The notes under the pieces: model-generated | The model's input: the letters and a program-made list of their open reading frames with translations, nothing else | The model's database searches: none | What the model was told of the DNA's origin: nothing | Assembly: GCA_028455995.1 (NCBI GenBank) | Contig: JABELC010000006.1 | Span: 2,356,001 to 2,420,000 of the forward strand | Length of the DNA stretch: 64,000 nucleotides | Reading direction: 5' to 3' | DNA from: Scleromitrula shiraiana | Lineage: Eukaryota > Ascomycota > Leotiomycetes > Helotiales > Sclerotiniaceae | In this document: positions 12,587 to 24,112 of the stretch, piece after piece | Numbering within the stretch: the first letter of the stretch is position 1 | How the letters are laid out: the number at the start of each line of letters is the position of its first letter | Made by a program: the position numbers and the translations under genes

Positions 12587-15492
12587 GTGTACAAACGGTA
12601 CCAAGCCATCAAGCCTCAATTTCAACCACAAGTATTGAATGTCCCACCCTCATTTCAAGATTTTCCCGGAAGTTGTGTATCTCGTGTATGTGGACATCTT
12701 GTACAGCATATTGTATTGCAAATGCAAGGCCGGACATTAATCCTGCCCTTTGATTCTTTGGCTAAACAGAAATCGAAGAATCTCAGTCGTAAGATTTCCC
12801 TGGCTCAATTGTATTACGATGAGGTATTGCAAGGGCTGTGTAAGTTTCAAACATTATGCATTTCGTGACACTTACCATCAAGACTTTAATATAGGCTAAC
12901 TTGGATAATAAGTATAGCGTTGACTTCTGATGTCTAACACATCAACATATCGTGGTCGTGGGAAGTATCCGCGAGAAATTTATCAACTTACAACTCCCAA
13001 TCTCACCGTTGAAACAAACAGGACGGGAGTGATGACGACACTCATCAATACAGACCTTAAGGATGATCTCTAACTCGAGTGTGTGGACAAAGAAGAATAC
13101 CAACGCTATCTAGATCAAAATTTAAGAGCCAATACACTGTTGGAGGGTACCACGTTTGTTGAAAAAGCAATAAAATTGCATCAACAAAACTATAAATGGG
13201 TGTTGAAGACCTGGGGGCCACAAAGTTATTGCAGTTTAGGTGCCTAAAGTGCTCTTGCAATCGCGTATAATAACACACTTGTCGGTAGACATCAAGAAGC
13301 CCTTGGAATTTTCCTGGAGATACTTGATGAGAAACATATTATCTCTGCAAAATCTCCACTGTATTTGGTATTGATTCACATAGAAATGATCAGATGTTGT
13401 ATCTATCTCCGCATGTACATTGATTTTTGGGAGGAAAACAAGAGTACTGTAGCTTTACTCATGATTCTCCCTGCTTGTAAAGAAGCTAGGGGTTACTTTG
13501 CACAGCTGGAGTATCTACAGGCGCAGACACTTGTTATGGTGGGCGAGTTTAAAGCAGCAGTAACAACAATCATACACGCCTTGGACATTCAAAACTCCAT
13601 TCGGGATACGAAGAATCACATGCCAGTGACAGGAATTTGATGATGGTAATCTTAGCATATCACTTTCGTTTAGAGAGTGTGAAGTATCAATACATCAAAA
13701 GTAAACACAAGCTTTTAGCGCAAGATATATTGTGCAATTGCAATTTCTTCATCCAGAGAGGCAAGGCTTCGTTTAGCGGCATACCTTTGGAGATTATTTA
13801 TTATAATAATCTACGCGAATTTCTCGATGACCCATGCGGGAAAAATTACGACAAATGGGTAGAAGGTTTCAAAGCAAATCTTGCGAGCGTTATGGATGCA
13901 AACTAAGGACAAATCTTAGAAGCCCATTCGAGCGATCTACACGAATATCTCAATGATCCGTATATGAAGGCCTATGATGAGTGGGTAGAAGACTCTAGAG
14001 TAAGCCTCACGAGCGTTATGGATGTGGACGAAGGACGAGATCTAGAAGCCTATTCGAATGTATACAAGATTCAGGAAAGTCATATAACAGCTAAACCGCA
14101 ACGGGGATCTTCCAGGTTGATATTCAGGAAATTCAATTCGAGTGGACACCGCAGAAATACCAGTGAGGAGTTGGAAGGGTTCGATTCGTTCAAGTCCACT
14201 AACAGATCTTCTCTTCTTGATCTCCCAAAGGTCTTTCATAAGCGCTCCTTCATACGTAGCTTGAAGACCATTCCCGAGCGGATGAAAAAGTCGAATCTCC
14301 CATGGGATGCGAAATTTTCCGACAGCAAAATATCCGGTGTAAGTGTACTGAAAAAAACATACCCACGGCCTATCCTCAGGGAGGCTGCTTTGCCCGATCA
14401 TCAACTCCAGGCTGGACTTTCGAATGAAGTTACCCTTGAAGATTTCCAAAAGTTTAGAGAATCTATGATTGGTTTAGAAATATTTCCAAATAATCGATTT
14501 GGACCCGGGCCACAAACGATATTAGGATCAATAACAGAATTGTCCAATAGTGGTACGAATTCTAATAATCCCCGCACAAAGAAATGGTTCGAGAATTTGG
14601 AGAGTAATACCGAGAAGATTTTAAGCCCTCATCGAAAAGAACAATCTATGGGAGTTATAATCGCTTTATTCTTCACACTGGAATTGATCTCAATCACCAA
14701 GAACTCCAAAAAGAGATTGAATGTCGCATCGCCAAGATTGAAGATTTTGTGGATCCTACAAGCAACGGACAGGATATCGATGGACATGGCAAGCATTGTG
14801 CCGGATTGATACTACAAATTGCTCCTTGGGCCAGTATATTTATTGTCCGAATAGCGAGGGATGGCTCAGGTGATATAAGTTCTGATATAGTGGTCAAGGT
14901 ACGTCAAAGCATGTCAACTCATTTGCGAGTGGAGCACTATTTAATGAATAATAATCCAATTGAACAATCAGAATACCAATTAATTAATCTTCTGTTGACT
15001 ACCCAAATGGTTTACTTGTTTACCATAGATCCGAAAACCAGAATTTTCAATCGATTGGTTGGAATTGAATGGTTCGAGAGGCTAGAGCACCATTTATATT
15101 TTGCATGATGAAATGGTCATGGACACGCATATACCCTGGTAAAACACAAATCTAATATCTGTTCGCAGGCACTAAATCGAGCTTGTGGTGAAAAAAGAGA
15201 CTTGGATGGGAATCTTACTGGTGATTGGGATGTAGATATTGTGACAATGTCATTCGGTTTTCATCGACGTTCGGAAGCAATATCTAACATTATCGACATT
15301 GACTCTTTACGAACCCCAACAGCGAATGCCGCTGAAAAGGTTGGATGCCGAGTCCTTTTCTTTGCAGTAGCAGCCAATGATGTACTATGGAGAGAAATAG
15401 CGTTTCCAGCTCGGATGTCTCACGTCATAGGTATCAATTCAACCAATGACGATGAAAAGAGATCAAGCTTTAATCCGGCGATTAATTTATAA
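12587..15492 (+). pseudogene. Relic of a subtilisin-like (S8) serine protease with a long helical N-terminal region
   Basis: A multi-exon gene whose frame is broken at several points. A first piece (12587-about 12838) ends at a clean GTAAGT donor at 12842. From about 12932 one frame reads on with TAA at 13071 and 13245 and a TGA at 13638; it contains two helical, TPR-like stretches (ALAIAYNNTLVGRHQEALGI; YLQAQTLVMVGEFKAAV). The frame then changes and runs to about 14660, with a TAA at 13904. The S8 domain follows in another frame. The usual DTG motif reads HTGID (about 14674), so the catalytic Asp is replaced. The His motif is intact (DGHGKHCAGL, about 14780). An intron separates VVK and ALNRACGEK, then come VTMSFGF, an Asn-site-like VAAND, and the FPARMSHVIGINS..FNP stretch that normally precedes the catalytic Ser. 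The frame stops at 15490 before any GTSxAxP motif. A 126-bp tandem duplication lies at 13808-14059. The domain call is firm and the inactive state well supported. Confidence 0.8.
13808..14059 (+). repeat. 126-bp in-frame tandem duplication inside the protease relic
   Basis: Two diverged copies, 13808-13933 and 13934-14059, offset by exactly 126 bp (42 codons). Matching stretches include LREFLDDP versus LHEYLNDP, YDKWVEGF versus YDEWVEDS, and LASVMDAN versus LTSVMDVD. Copy 1 carries TAA at 13904-13906 where copy 2 has GAA. The duplication clearly predates part of the decay. Confidence 0.85.
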
Positions 15493-16476
15493 TATTGAAT
15501 AATAGTAGTGGAGGACAAAGCACACACGCGAGGGTTGTAGGGAGGATATAGAGGAGAAGGTCAAAGACTTATTTTGAAGGTGTAGAAGTTGCACAACAAC
15601 CATATATCTTTTTTTAACCAAATAATTACTAATTACATATGATATTTCAAGATATGGGTGTCAGAATCTTATGGTGAATTGAGGGCACAATTTATATCGA
15701 TACACTCTTATAATTAACCAAAAGTCCTGGAAAAACTTCCCAATATATGCACCTAGCTCGACGATTAGACACATAGACTACTGAAGTATTTCACATCTCT
15801 TGCGAAGCTAGTCTCCATCGGCAAGTGGTTTTGGTCTGGGAGCATATGTGTACTCACAACATATGGAGTTTATAAATGAGAGTATCAATACAATACTGAA
15901 TATGTATACTGTCTAGACAGACACAAGTTACTTACTAACGTCGATTCTATAATCAATACTTGAATGACAGGAATGGTCTTTTCTCCAGCATTCCCTAGTT
16001 CTTGGTAGGCTGTCGAAACTTCGATCTTCGCCCACAATCACAATCACAATCACATTCAGTATCCAGTTCATGAATTGCAATAGGCTTAACAACGGAAAAA
16101 ACAGAAAGTTATCAGCGCTTATATATTAATCTTTATTGGATGACATCCAAGTGATGTTGGTTGTTCTATGTATGGTATGGAGTAAGATCTTACGTTGAAG
16201 AAGCGCTCTTTTTTAAGCGCCGTCTAGCCACCGAGCCACTATGAATCTAGGCGATAAAGCCTAAAGAGCACTAAAAACGTCTCGGAACGGAAGATTAACA
16301 GGCCGGAGATTCGATTTCTCCACTACAATACGTGTGAAACCTCACATAAACCAACTCAGCGCCAGGCTTACATGTACAACAGAAACCCTCAACAATAAAT
16401 ATCGACATTCCCTCTCTGTTCTCCCGAATTGAGAAATGATAACAGTATATTATACAGTATTATATCTCGGGTGATA
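15493..16476. other. Intergenic with a tRNA-like scrap
   Basis: No gene seen. Near 16215-16325 is a GC-richer patch with a tRNA box-A-like string on the minus strand (TGGCTCGGTGG), a small hairpin (GCGCT..AGCGC), and a T-arm-like hairpin on plus (GGAGA TTCGATT TCTCC). They lie on opposite strands and do not fold into one tRNA. Confidence 0.5.
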
Positions 16477-18339
16477 ATGAGTGCACACAAGCCGCGAGGA
16501 AGAGGCACTGCGAAGAAAAATGGGTTCAATAATCATTTTTCAAACACACCAATTACTCCAGTATCTCCCACATCTAAACCTCTCGCAACTAGACGTACCA
16601 GCGGAAATGAACCAACATACCCATTAGCTTCGCTACTTTGGTCTACACGCAGTTCTACATCACAATGGGTTGTACTTCCTCTAATATTAATGGCCGCGGG
16701 CTTGTTCAGATGGGCAGTTGGTCTTTGGGGATATTCAGGTACGTGTCAATATCTGTAAAGCTACATCTTCCAAATCTGACATTGTACTACAGGATATGAA
16801 AGCCCTCCGATGCATGGCGACTACGAAGCTCAGAGACACTGGATGGAGATAACGACACAACTTCCAATATCACAATGGTACTTTCACGATCTCGAATGGT
16901 GGGGATTGGATTATCCACCTTTAACTGCATATCATAGCTGGCTTCTAGGAAAGATTGGAGGATTAATAAACCCATCATGGTTCGCTCTTTATACTTCTCG
17001 AGGACTCGAAGATCCATCATTGAAGGTTTTCATGCGCGCTACGGTTATAATTTCGGAATATCTAGTTTTCGTACCTGCAGCGGTTATCTTCGTTCGACGA
17101 TTGAGCAGGCTTCATGGCGTTAATGCATGGACTGCTTCAGTTGCATTGACTGCGATACTCATGCAACCCGGATTAATTCTCGTCGATCACGCGCATTTTC
17201 AATATAATACAGTGATGCTTGGGTTGGTTTTGGCGAGCATGTCTAGTGCTCTAGCTGGCAGATTCATGTGGAGCTGTGTGTTTTTTGTCATGGCATTGGG
17301 ATTTAAACAAATGGCTTTATATTATGCGCCGGCGATGTTCGCCTACTTGCTAGGTGTTTGCATATTCCCTAAAGTCAATGTGCCTAGATTTCTAGGAATC
17401 GCCATTGTCACTGTGGTATCCTTCACAATCTTGCTATTGCCTATCTTTATGGGTGCTTTGTATGACAAGAATCGTGGCATTGATGCGCGACCGGAACTCG
17501 ATGGGTATGCAGCTCCTCTACCAATCTTCAGCCATCTATCATACAAGCTCAAATTCAGCGCCTGGTACTACCCCATCATACAGCAAGGCGCGCAAATCGT
17601 TTATCGAGTTTTCCCCTTTGCTCGTGGTCTTTTTGAGGATAAGGTGGCCAATTTCTGGTGTGCGTTGAACGTTGTCATTAAACTCAGGAACTATGATAAA
17701 GAGTTGCTCCAACAAGCTTCATTGTTGTTGACTTTGGTCTCCATCACTCCCCCATGTTTAGTCATCTTCTTGAAGCCTCGAAAAGATCTGCTACCTTTGG
17801 CTCTTGCCACTAGCGCCTGGGGATTCTTTCTCTTCAGTTTCCAGGTCCACGAAAAGAGCGTTCTATTGCCATTAATGCCAATGACCATGTTGCTAGCTGG
17901 CAGAGATGGTATTAGCAAAAGCACGAGATCCTGGGTAGCATTCGCAAATCTTCTTGGTGCTTTCACAATGTTCCCATTGTTACAGCGAGAAGAATTGGGA
18001 ATTCCTTATTTCGTCATGGTTTTGTTGTGGCTATATCTTCTCGGACTCCCACCATTCGCTTTCGAGGTATATGCGCAATACAATGATGGTCGATGGATAG
18101 GTTTTGGAACGACGTTGATTCATACACTTGCCTACGAAGCCATAGTCGCATGGCATCTTGCCTCACATTTTCTCCCACCTCCTATCTTCTGGCCCGATTT
18201 TTGGGTGATTGTGAACGTTGGAATTGGTGTCGCTGGGTTTGGAACTTGTTATCTATGGTGTTTGTGGAGGTTAGTAGATGGAAGTGGATTGTTCCACCGG
18301 TTTATGCATGAGGAGATTGAAGAGAAGAAGGCTCAATGA
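16477..18339 (+). CDS. alg6: Alg6 dolichyl-P-Glc:Man9GlcNAc2-PP-dolichol alpha-1,3-glucosyltransferase
   Basis: ER membrane enzyme that adds the first glucose to the lipid-linked N-glycan precursor. Exons 16477-16738 and 16793-18339 give 602 residues. The N-terminal cytosolic tail (about 60 residues, Ser/Thr/Arg rich) is followed by a first membrane segment (VVLPLILMAAGLFRWAVGL). The first lumenal loop carries the GT57 hallmark: MHGDYEAQRHWMEIT, with the acidic residue thought to be catalytic, then WYFHDLEWWGLDYPPLTAYH directly after. HAHFQYNTVMLG and GFKQMALYYAPAMF follow, and FQVHEKSVLLPLMP lies near residue 430. About ten further membrane helices are visible. Two alternative upstream start codons give only short hydrophilic extensions. 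Alg8 is the nearest alternative, but the motif wording and length fit Alg6 better. Confidence 0.93.
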
Positions 18340-19539
18340 GTCATTTCTTATTTCTTAGATTCGCCATATACCCTACGAGATCTTGTTTTTTTTTCATTTC
18401 TATTTGTTGATCTCACAGTTATGTACATGTACGATATAAAAGCACACAGGTTACACTACAGGAGGTACCTATTGGTTGGCACGTGGTTGGTCGCGATTAG
18501 CCATACATTTTTATAAAGTTCTCAACTATTTTCATATTTCACCACCTAAACAAGCTTTCCGCATATGTTATCATGCAATTGAATGCTCCATCTAAGTGTG
18601 TTTGCCTCTGCTCGCCGCATTCGAGATCAGTTAATCCAAATAACACGAACGGTAAAATGTAAGCGGGTGTAAGCATACCCTCAGGGGTTATCCATACAAG
18701 ACAAGCTTAAGGCTGTGAAAAATTGGGTATCATTACCATGCTATACCTATTATTGATTTTGTAACCGCTAAAGCTTCGACCACCATTGAGCCTTATGTCG
18801 CTTCATCGGGTAATCAGCAGTCTCCGCCCCCATTATTGTCTCTTATTAGTATGGTATGTTCCCCGTTCTACATTGACAGTTGGTAACTTTAGTAGCCACC
18901 ACTGACTCTATTCTTGCAATATACGGACCTCCGGGAAGAGTGCTTCTCCAGCCTTGAACTGCTGAACAGTACAACGCAAACTTGATTGAAGGTTCGCTTT
19001 ATTGAATTTGTTTTGGTGTTTGCAGGCTCTGATAAGGCTAGAATTATCACTCCCGAATTCTCATGGCTCACAAGAAACATCCATCCACTTTTGATCATGA
19101 AGCCCGCTTTCCTTTCTTATATATCCAAATGTTCGCCAAGGCTCTACCATACTGTCGTTTAGCTGAACGAAAGAAATTGAAGAAGATCAAATAATCAAAT
19201 GTTTTCTTACTCAGCTGCACATTATTGCCTGCAAGTTACAACCGTTTGTGTGTTGATCGGGGGCTGGGCTCTTCTTTCTGGGAACTGCAATGTAAGGAAG
19301 GTAAGGCAAAGTTGAGTCTCTATGCCTTCCCCGCATGCAAGTAATCTTTCCACCTGTTTAGTCGGTCGCACGCTTTTTCTCTCTAGATTTTCTTTCCTTC
19401 TCTATTGTTTCTCTCTATTTTCAATCCATCAATCAGTTCATACGATATGATTAGATAATATCGTAGTATTATTTTACTAGTTCGTCTTCAAAATCAACAT
19501 TAGTGATCGCGAAACGAAACACTTCATTAATACATCAAC
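18340..19539. other. Intergenic, 1.2 kb
   Basis: 3' flank of alg6 and promoter/leader of the next gene. Pyrimidine-rich sequence (CTCTCT, TTTCTC) just before 19440 looks like a core promoter or 5' UTR. No gene seen. Confidence 0.65.
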
Positions 19540-21163
19540 ATGAGGCTTATCGAAACATTAGTGATAGGGATATCACTCCTTACCTCGGTAGCGGCTCAGA
19601 GTGCAACGTCTGGTTCAGATTCAAGTGCCAGTGCAATAAAGACTTCAAGTAAATCGAGTTCTAGCAAAGGTTCATCGACGAGTACAGCAAGTTCGGGCCC
19701 TGCAACGAAAACAGTCTCCGTTGGTGCTGTAAGATACTCAAACTCACGATCGGAATGCTTGAGAGAATTCAATGCTCACAACTCCTGTGACTTTTAGGAC
19801 GGTCTCAGTTATTCACCAAATAGTTCAACGGCCAACGTCGGCGATATTATCGGTAAGTGATGGAGGCATCTCATGATCGGATAATGATTGTAGTTATTGA
19901 CAATTCTATATAGAATTTCGATTTTATCCGCAAAATCACTCTGTGGCTCGCGCAGAGTTTGAACAACCATGTATTCCGTACGAAGATACTGGAGCAGGCA
20001 AGGTTGGGTTCTGGAGTGGCTTCGAACCTATCGCCATTGTCTCGAATACTGTTAGACATTGATAACCTTAAATTGTAGATCATAATCGAATGCTAACGAT
20101 TACGATTTAGCCACCCATTTATAATTTATTGATCAATGACACCGAACCTATCTTCTTCTATTGCTCAGCCCCAGGAGCGTGTTTTGAGGGAATGATTGGA
20201 GTCATCAATCCAGTTTGTTCTCCCATTATTTTCGTAACACTCATAAATCATAAAACTAACCTTGTTTTAGAATGAAACTCAGACACTCGATATTCAATTA
20301 GCTTTCGCTGAGAATTCGACGATCGAATTCTCTCCAAATGAGTATTTTCCTAAAGAAGTCGACCCGACTGAAACCGGATCGTCCTCTTCATCCACCTCCA
20401 CTGCAGCCGCATCATATTCTCACTCCCACAAACTTTCCAAAGGAGCTATTGCAGGGATCGCTGTCGGTGGAGTAGCCGTCTTAGCTCTTGCCGCCGCTCT
20501 CATATATATGTGCGGTCGCCATCGCACCATGAAACAAATATTCAAAAATCCCATCCCAGTCATCCCTCACAACCCTCAAAACCACAATTCCTACATGTCC
20601 GAGCCTGCCATGTCAGAAGCTAATTATCCGAATAAGTTATCTCCATCGCTAGGAGTCTTAGATACCGCATCTGGTCGCTTCTCGCCTAATCATGGATATG
20701 GAGAAACCGATAGCTTCAGAAGTCGTAGTCCGCCTCTCGATGAATTGGGAATGCAAACAGTTAGAAATGGTCAATATCAAAGTGTGCATGGTGGAAGTCC
20801 AATGGGATCTCCAGGTTACCCAAGTCCAGCTTATTCGTATGAAGCGTCAATGGCGCACAGAGCACAATCTCATCCTCTTCCCGAAATGGATAATCAAAAC
20901 GTTACGGAGGCTTTTAGGTATGTGGTGGATTCACTTATCAAGCCATTCATCAGAATCCTCTTTCTATCAAATTTGAAACTACTTAGTGAAAGTACTAATC
21001 AGAGATTCTTATCTCATCGTACAGGGCACAACAGGAAGCAGCCCAAAACGAAAGACAGGGTCCAATTGAACTTCCTGTCCCGATGCACGCGGGGGAGAGA
21101 CCATTCTCCTATACGGACAGCGAAGCTGGATATGCGGGAGGAATGAGAGACGAAAAAAAATAA
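19540..21163 (+). CDS. Membrane-anchored cupredoxin-like serine-rich protein
   Basis: Six exons (19540-19728, 19798-19852, 19914-20050, 20111-20212, 20271-20917, 21025-21163) give 422 residues. A signal peptide (first about 19 residues, ending VAAQ) is followed by a Ser/Thr-rich stalk, then a cupredoxin-type fold at about residues 65-175: VSVG..GLSYSPNS, VGDIIEFRF, NHSVARAEFEQPC, FFYCSAPGACFEGM and GVINP. A second Ser-rich stretch, one membrane helix (about residues 220-240, AIAGIAVGGVAVLALAAALIY) and a Pro/Ser/Tyr-rich cytoplasmic tail follow. Plastocyanin-like proteins bind copper with His-Cys-His-Met. Here the first His and the Cys are present, but the second His position after the Cys is Ala, so a standard blue-copper site is unlikely. 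Related fungal proteins are loosely named extracellular serine-rich proteins. Role unknown; cell-surface sensing or wall contact is a guess. Confidence 0.85.
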
Positions 21164-23846
21164 ATGCGCGGAGTGGGTGGTTATTTTTCATTAGACGTAT
21201 AGCGGGCTTTGCACATAGCTTGTGCATTGCAGACTTGGACTTATAATGCCGGGTTGGTATTGGTGAAATAATTCTTGGGGCGATGCGGAGGCTTGGTTTC
21301 ATGATGATTGACGATCGGATTCAGATACCACTCTCGTTGGATTGTTCATTGTTCGTTATATTACATTATATGCTGTACGTATAGTACACTTTTGACATTA
21401 GTAATTAGATCTAGCTAGGTATTTATATGGGGGCTTGCTAGCACTGGGTTTATTTAGCCCCAAGAGAGGAGTTTCGGTTCATGATATTAATATTGCTCTT
21501 TCTCAAGCTCTTGAAATTTGGTGAAACACGATATTTAAGCGGGTTAAATCTTTTCTTCTCAGATACACCAAGCGTTTTGTAGAGATCAACTCCTACGTCC
21601 AGCGAGTGCTGCTCTGGCTAATGCATAGATCGAATGAGAAAATAGAAGTTGAAGATTAGACGGATGAGTCGGGATGGATGTCAATTGTGTTCTGAACGTC
21701 CGTAAGGATATTAGAGATTGAGTCGATATTGGCTAATTAGTCAGGGACGCACATCATGGATACCCAGAGGCTATTCGTTGCCAAGTGGTATGGTACTTAT
21801 TCGCTCGATGCCACAATCTTAAGTTTATTCCCATCTATTCAATTCTGTGAAGAAGAGTTCCTAGAGGGCTTCTCTATTCTGGAAATTCTTATCCAATTCT
21901 TTCCACCGAATGGTAGATCCTGCTCAAACATACCATGCTTATATATTTGATTCGTTATCGTATATGCAAATCCGATATTAAGTCCTTCAAAAATTCAGTT
22001 CTCGAAAAGCTATCTGAAAAGTCAGACGATACGTTTAAGTTTCTAGATCTCGGATTTTGCGAGTAAAAATGTCAAATCAAGTCCATGACAGATCTATTCT
22101 CCGTGCGGAAAGCAATTGCTGCAGCTGAAATGCTCACGGACGTTGCAACCAATCGTAACAAATGCCTTCTGATAGGGCTATGGTGGTAACAAAGACTGCA
22201 ATCCTGATGTTGACGCATGCTGCAGTTGGCAATGAAATTATGATAGGAGAGACGAAGTGAGAAATTTGTGATCGAAATGCAGTCGCATATATCGTGATCT
22301 AATCTCATATCAACTGATGATTGTACTAGAAATAGTCCACCTCTGAAAGTCACAGGTCCGAGGAAGAAGTCTAGTGTTGCTTTGGTCAAGCGGTTCTATT
22401 CAAGCAATGATTTGTTAAGTATTGACTTAGTTCGTTCCTGAAAGTCTGTCTATTATATGAATTTTCAATTATTTTTTCAGTTAAAAAATACCCAATCCTT
22501 ATTTATAATTTAGATTATGAAACGATTTGAAACTTGTCAAATCTTAGTGTTTATCTACATGACAGAAACTTAGACTAAATACGAAAGTGAGAATCATTCA
22601 AAAAAGACTTCAAGGTTTAAGATAGGACTGCCGGCTATTGAGCAAGTCATGCTTGTCTAATAAGTTTTTGACGCATGTTGAGGCTTGCCATTACCGCAGA
22701 TTTATCTATCCCATACGCTTGTTTGAATCTTTACCTTCCTCTCAGCCATTTGAAGCTGTTTATATTCTTAACTAGTCACAGCTATTATTTGTGTTTAGCT
22801 GATTATTCCATTGCCAGAGCTCTTATAATGAATAATATATATGCAGGTTACGATGAGATAAAACTAACCAGTAACAATGCAATCTCTATCAAAAAATAAC
22901 AATCAGTAAGATCTTCAAAATCTCGTGCTAATGGCATATCTGATATTTAATTGTGCCACAACTCTTCCACGCTTTCTGCGGTGAGCTAGCTTCACAGGAT
23001 CTGAGGGTGAATAAATGAAGCCGGAAGGTAAAGAAAAACATGGCACTGACACCACCCAAGCTTCGGATAATAGACAAGAAATCATGTCAGAACTAATGGA
23101 ATGAATTGGTTCAGAATCTATTGATTTTCGTGGCAGAACGATGCTTGCATCTCAAAACAGTCTGAGCCCTAAGAAAATCAATGAATACCTAATCGGAGCT
23201 AGTGCTATCAATAACTAACTCTCAACTTATAACAGTATATTTTTTGAGATTTGTATACTAGCAAGGAAGAAACTTTACTGTTCACAGTTCAATGTAACCG
23301 TTCAGGGAGGGTGTAATAGCTGTAGGTATATTGGCTGAATGTGGGATAAATTACCCACTAAGCAGAATGCATATCCTCATGTATTCCAGAGAGAATCATC
23401 TATAAATAACTTGCAATCAATACCAATTGAAAATAAGAGCTAGTCTGTTATCTAATTCCATTTGAAAAGTAAATGTTTGAATACATCTTGACCGCATCTG
23501 TTGAATATTCGTATACGATACAGATATTCTAATCCTTTCGAGTCAGTTTGGTTATGAATGGTTTATTTGAAACATATATATATTGAATTAACATATGGTT
23601 CATGACGGCATGTGAACTAAACGGACATTAAGAGTTGAAACAGCTTGATACTCATGTTTCATTCATGTTACATCTCCAATATCGATCTCAGATCGAACCA
23701 ATAGTGATCTTGTTACTCTTCTCTAATAGTTCTCAGATAACTAGTTTACATACCCCCAATCGGATTAAGGTCGGGGATTAACGAGGCGATTATTTCACTA
23801 CATTAATGTTGTGATCGCAAAAATATACATTTATCTCATTAAAGCA
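21164..23846. other. Gene-poor region, 2.7 kb
   Basis: Only short open frames without recognisable domains, with moderately AT-rich, non-repetitive sequence. I cannot support a gene here; degraded sequence is possible. Confidence 0.5.
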
Positions 23847-24112
23847 TTATATTGCCGGCGTGTATCCCTTGTTAAAATACTCCAACTCAGGTGTCACTTC
23901 CACCCCAAGAACTTCGAGGTAAGAGTCCGCAGAGTATTCATACTTCTTCAACTTACAATCTCGATTTAAGATATAGACCGCTTTTCTTATACAATAATCC
24001 TTTGTTGCGGAGTGATTCAATATAATTTCGTTACTATAGTCTAGGAACTGCCTCCCAGCATAGAGTAAAAGTGCGATTTCATGGCTCTCTTGGGTATAAA
24101 CGCTGTATAATT
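23847..24112 (-). pseudogene. Possible terminal exon or relic of an unknown protein
   Basis: An 88-codon minus-strand frame without a start ATG, bounded upstream by TAA at about 24113 and ending at TAA 23849-23847. Its composition looks coding (ESHEIALLLYAGRQFLDYS; LNRDCKLKKYEYSADSYLE; VLGVEVTPELEYFN), with alternating charged and hydrophobic residues. A TTTGTAG-like or TACAG acceptor just upstream could make it a last exon, but I found no convincing upstream exon in the next 1.3 kb. I do not recognise the family. Confidence 0.3.
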
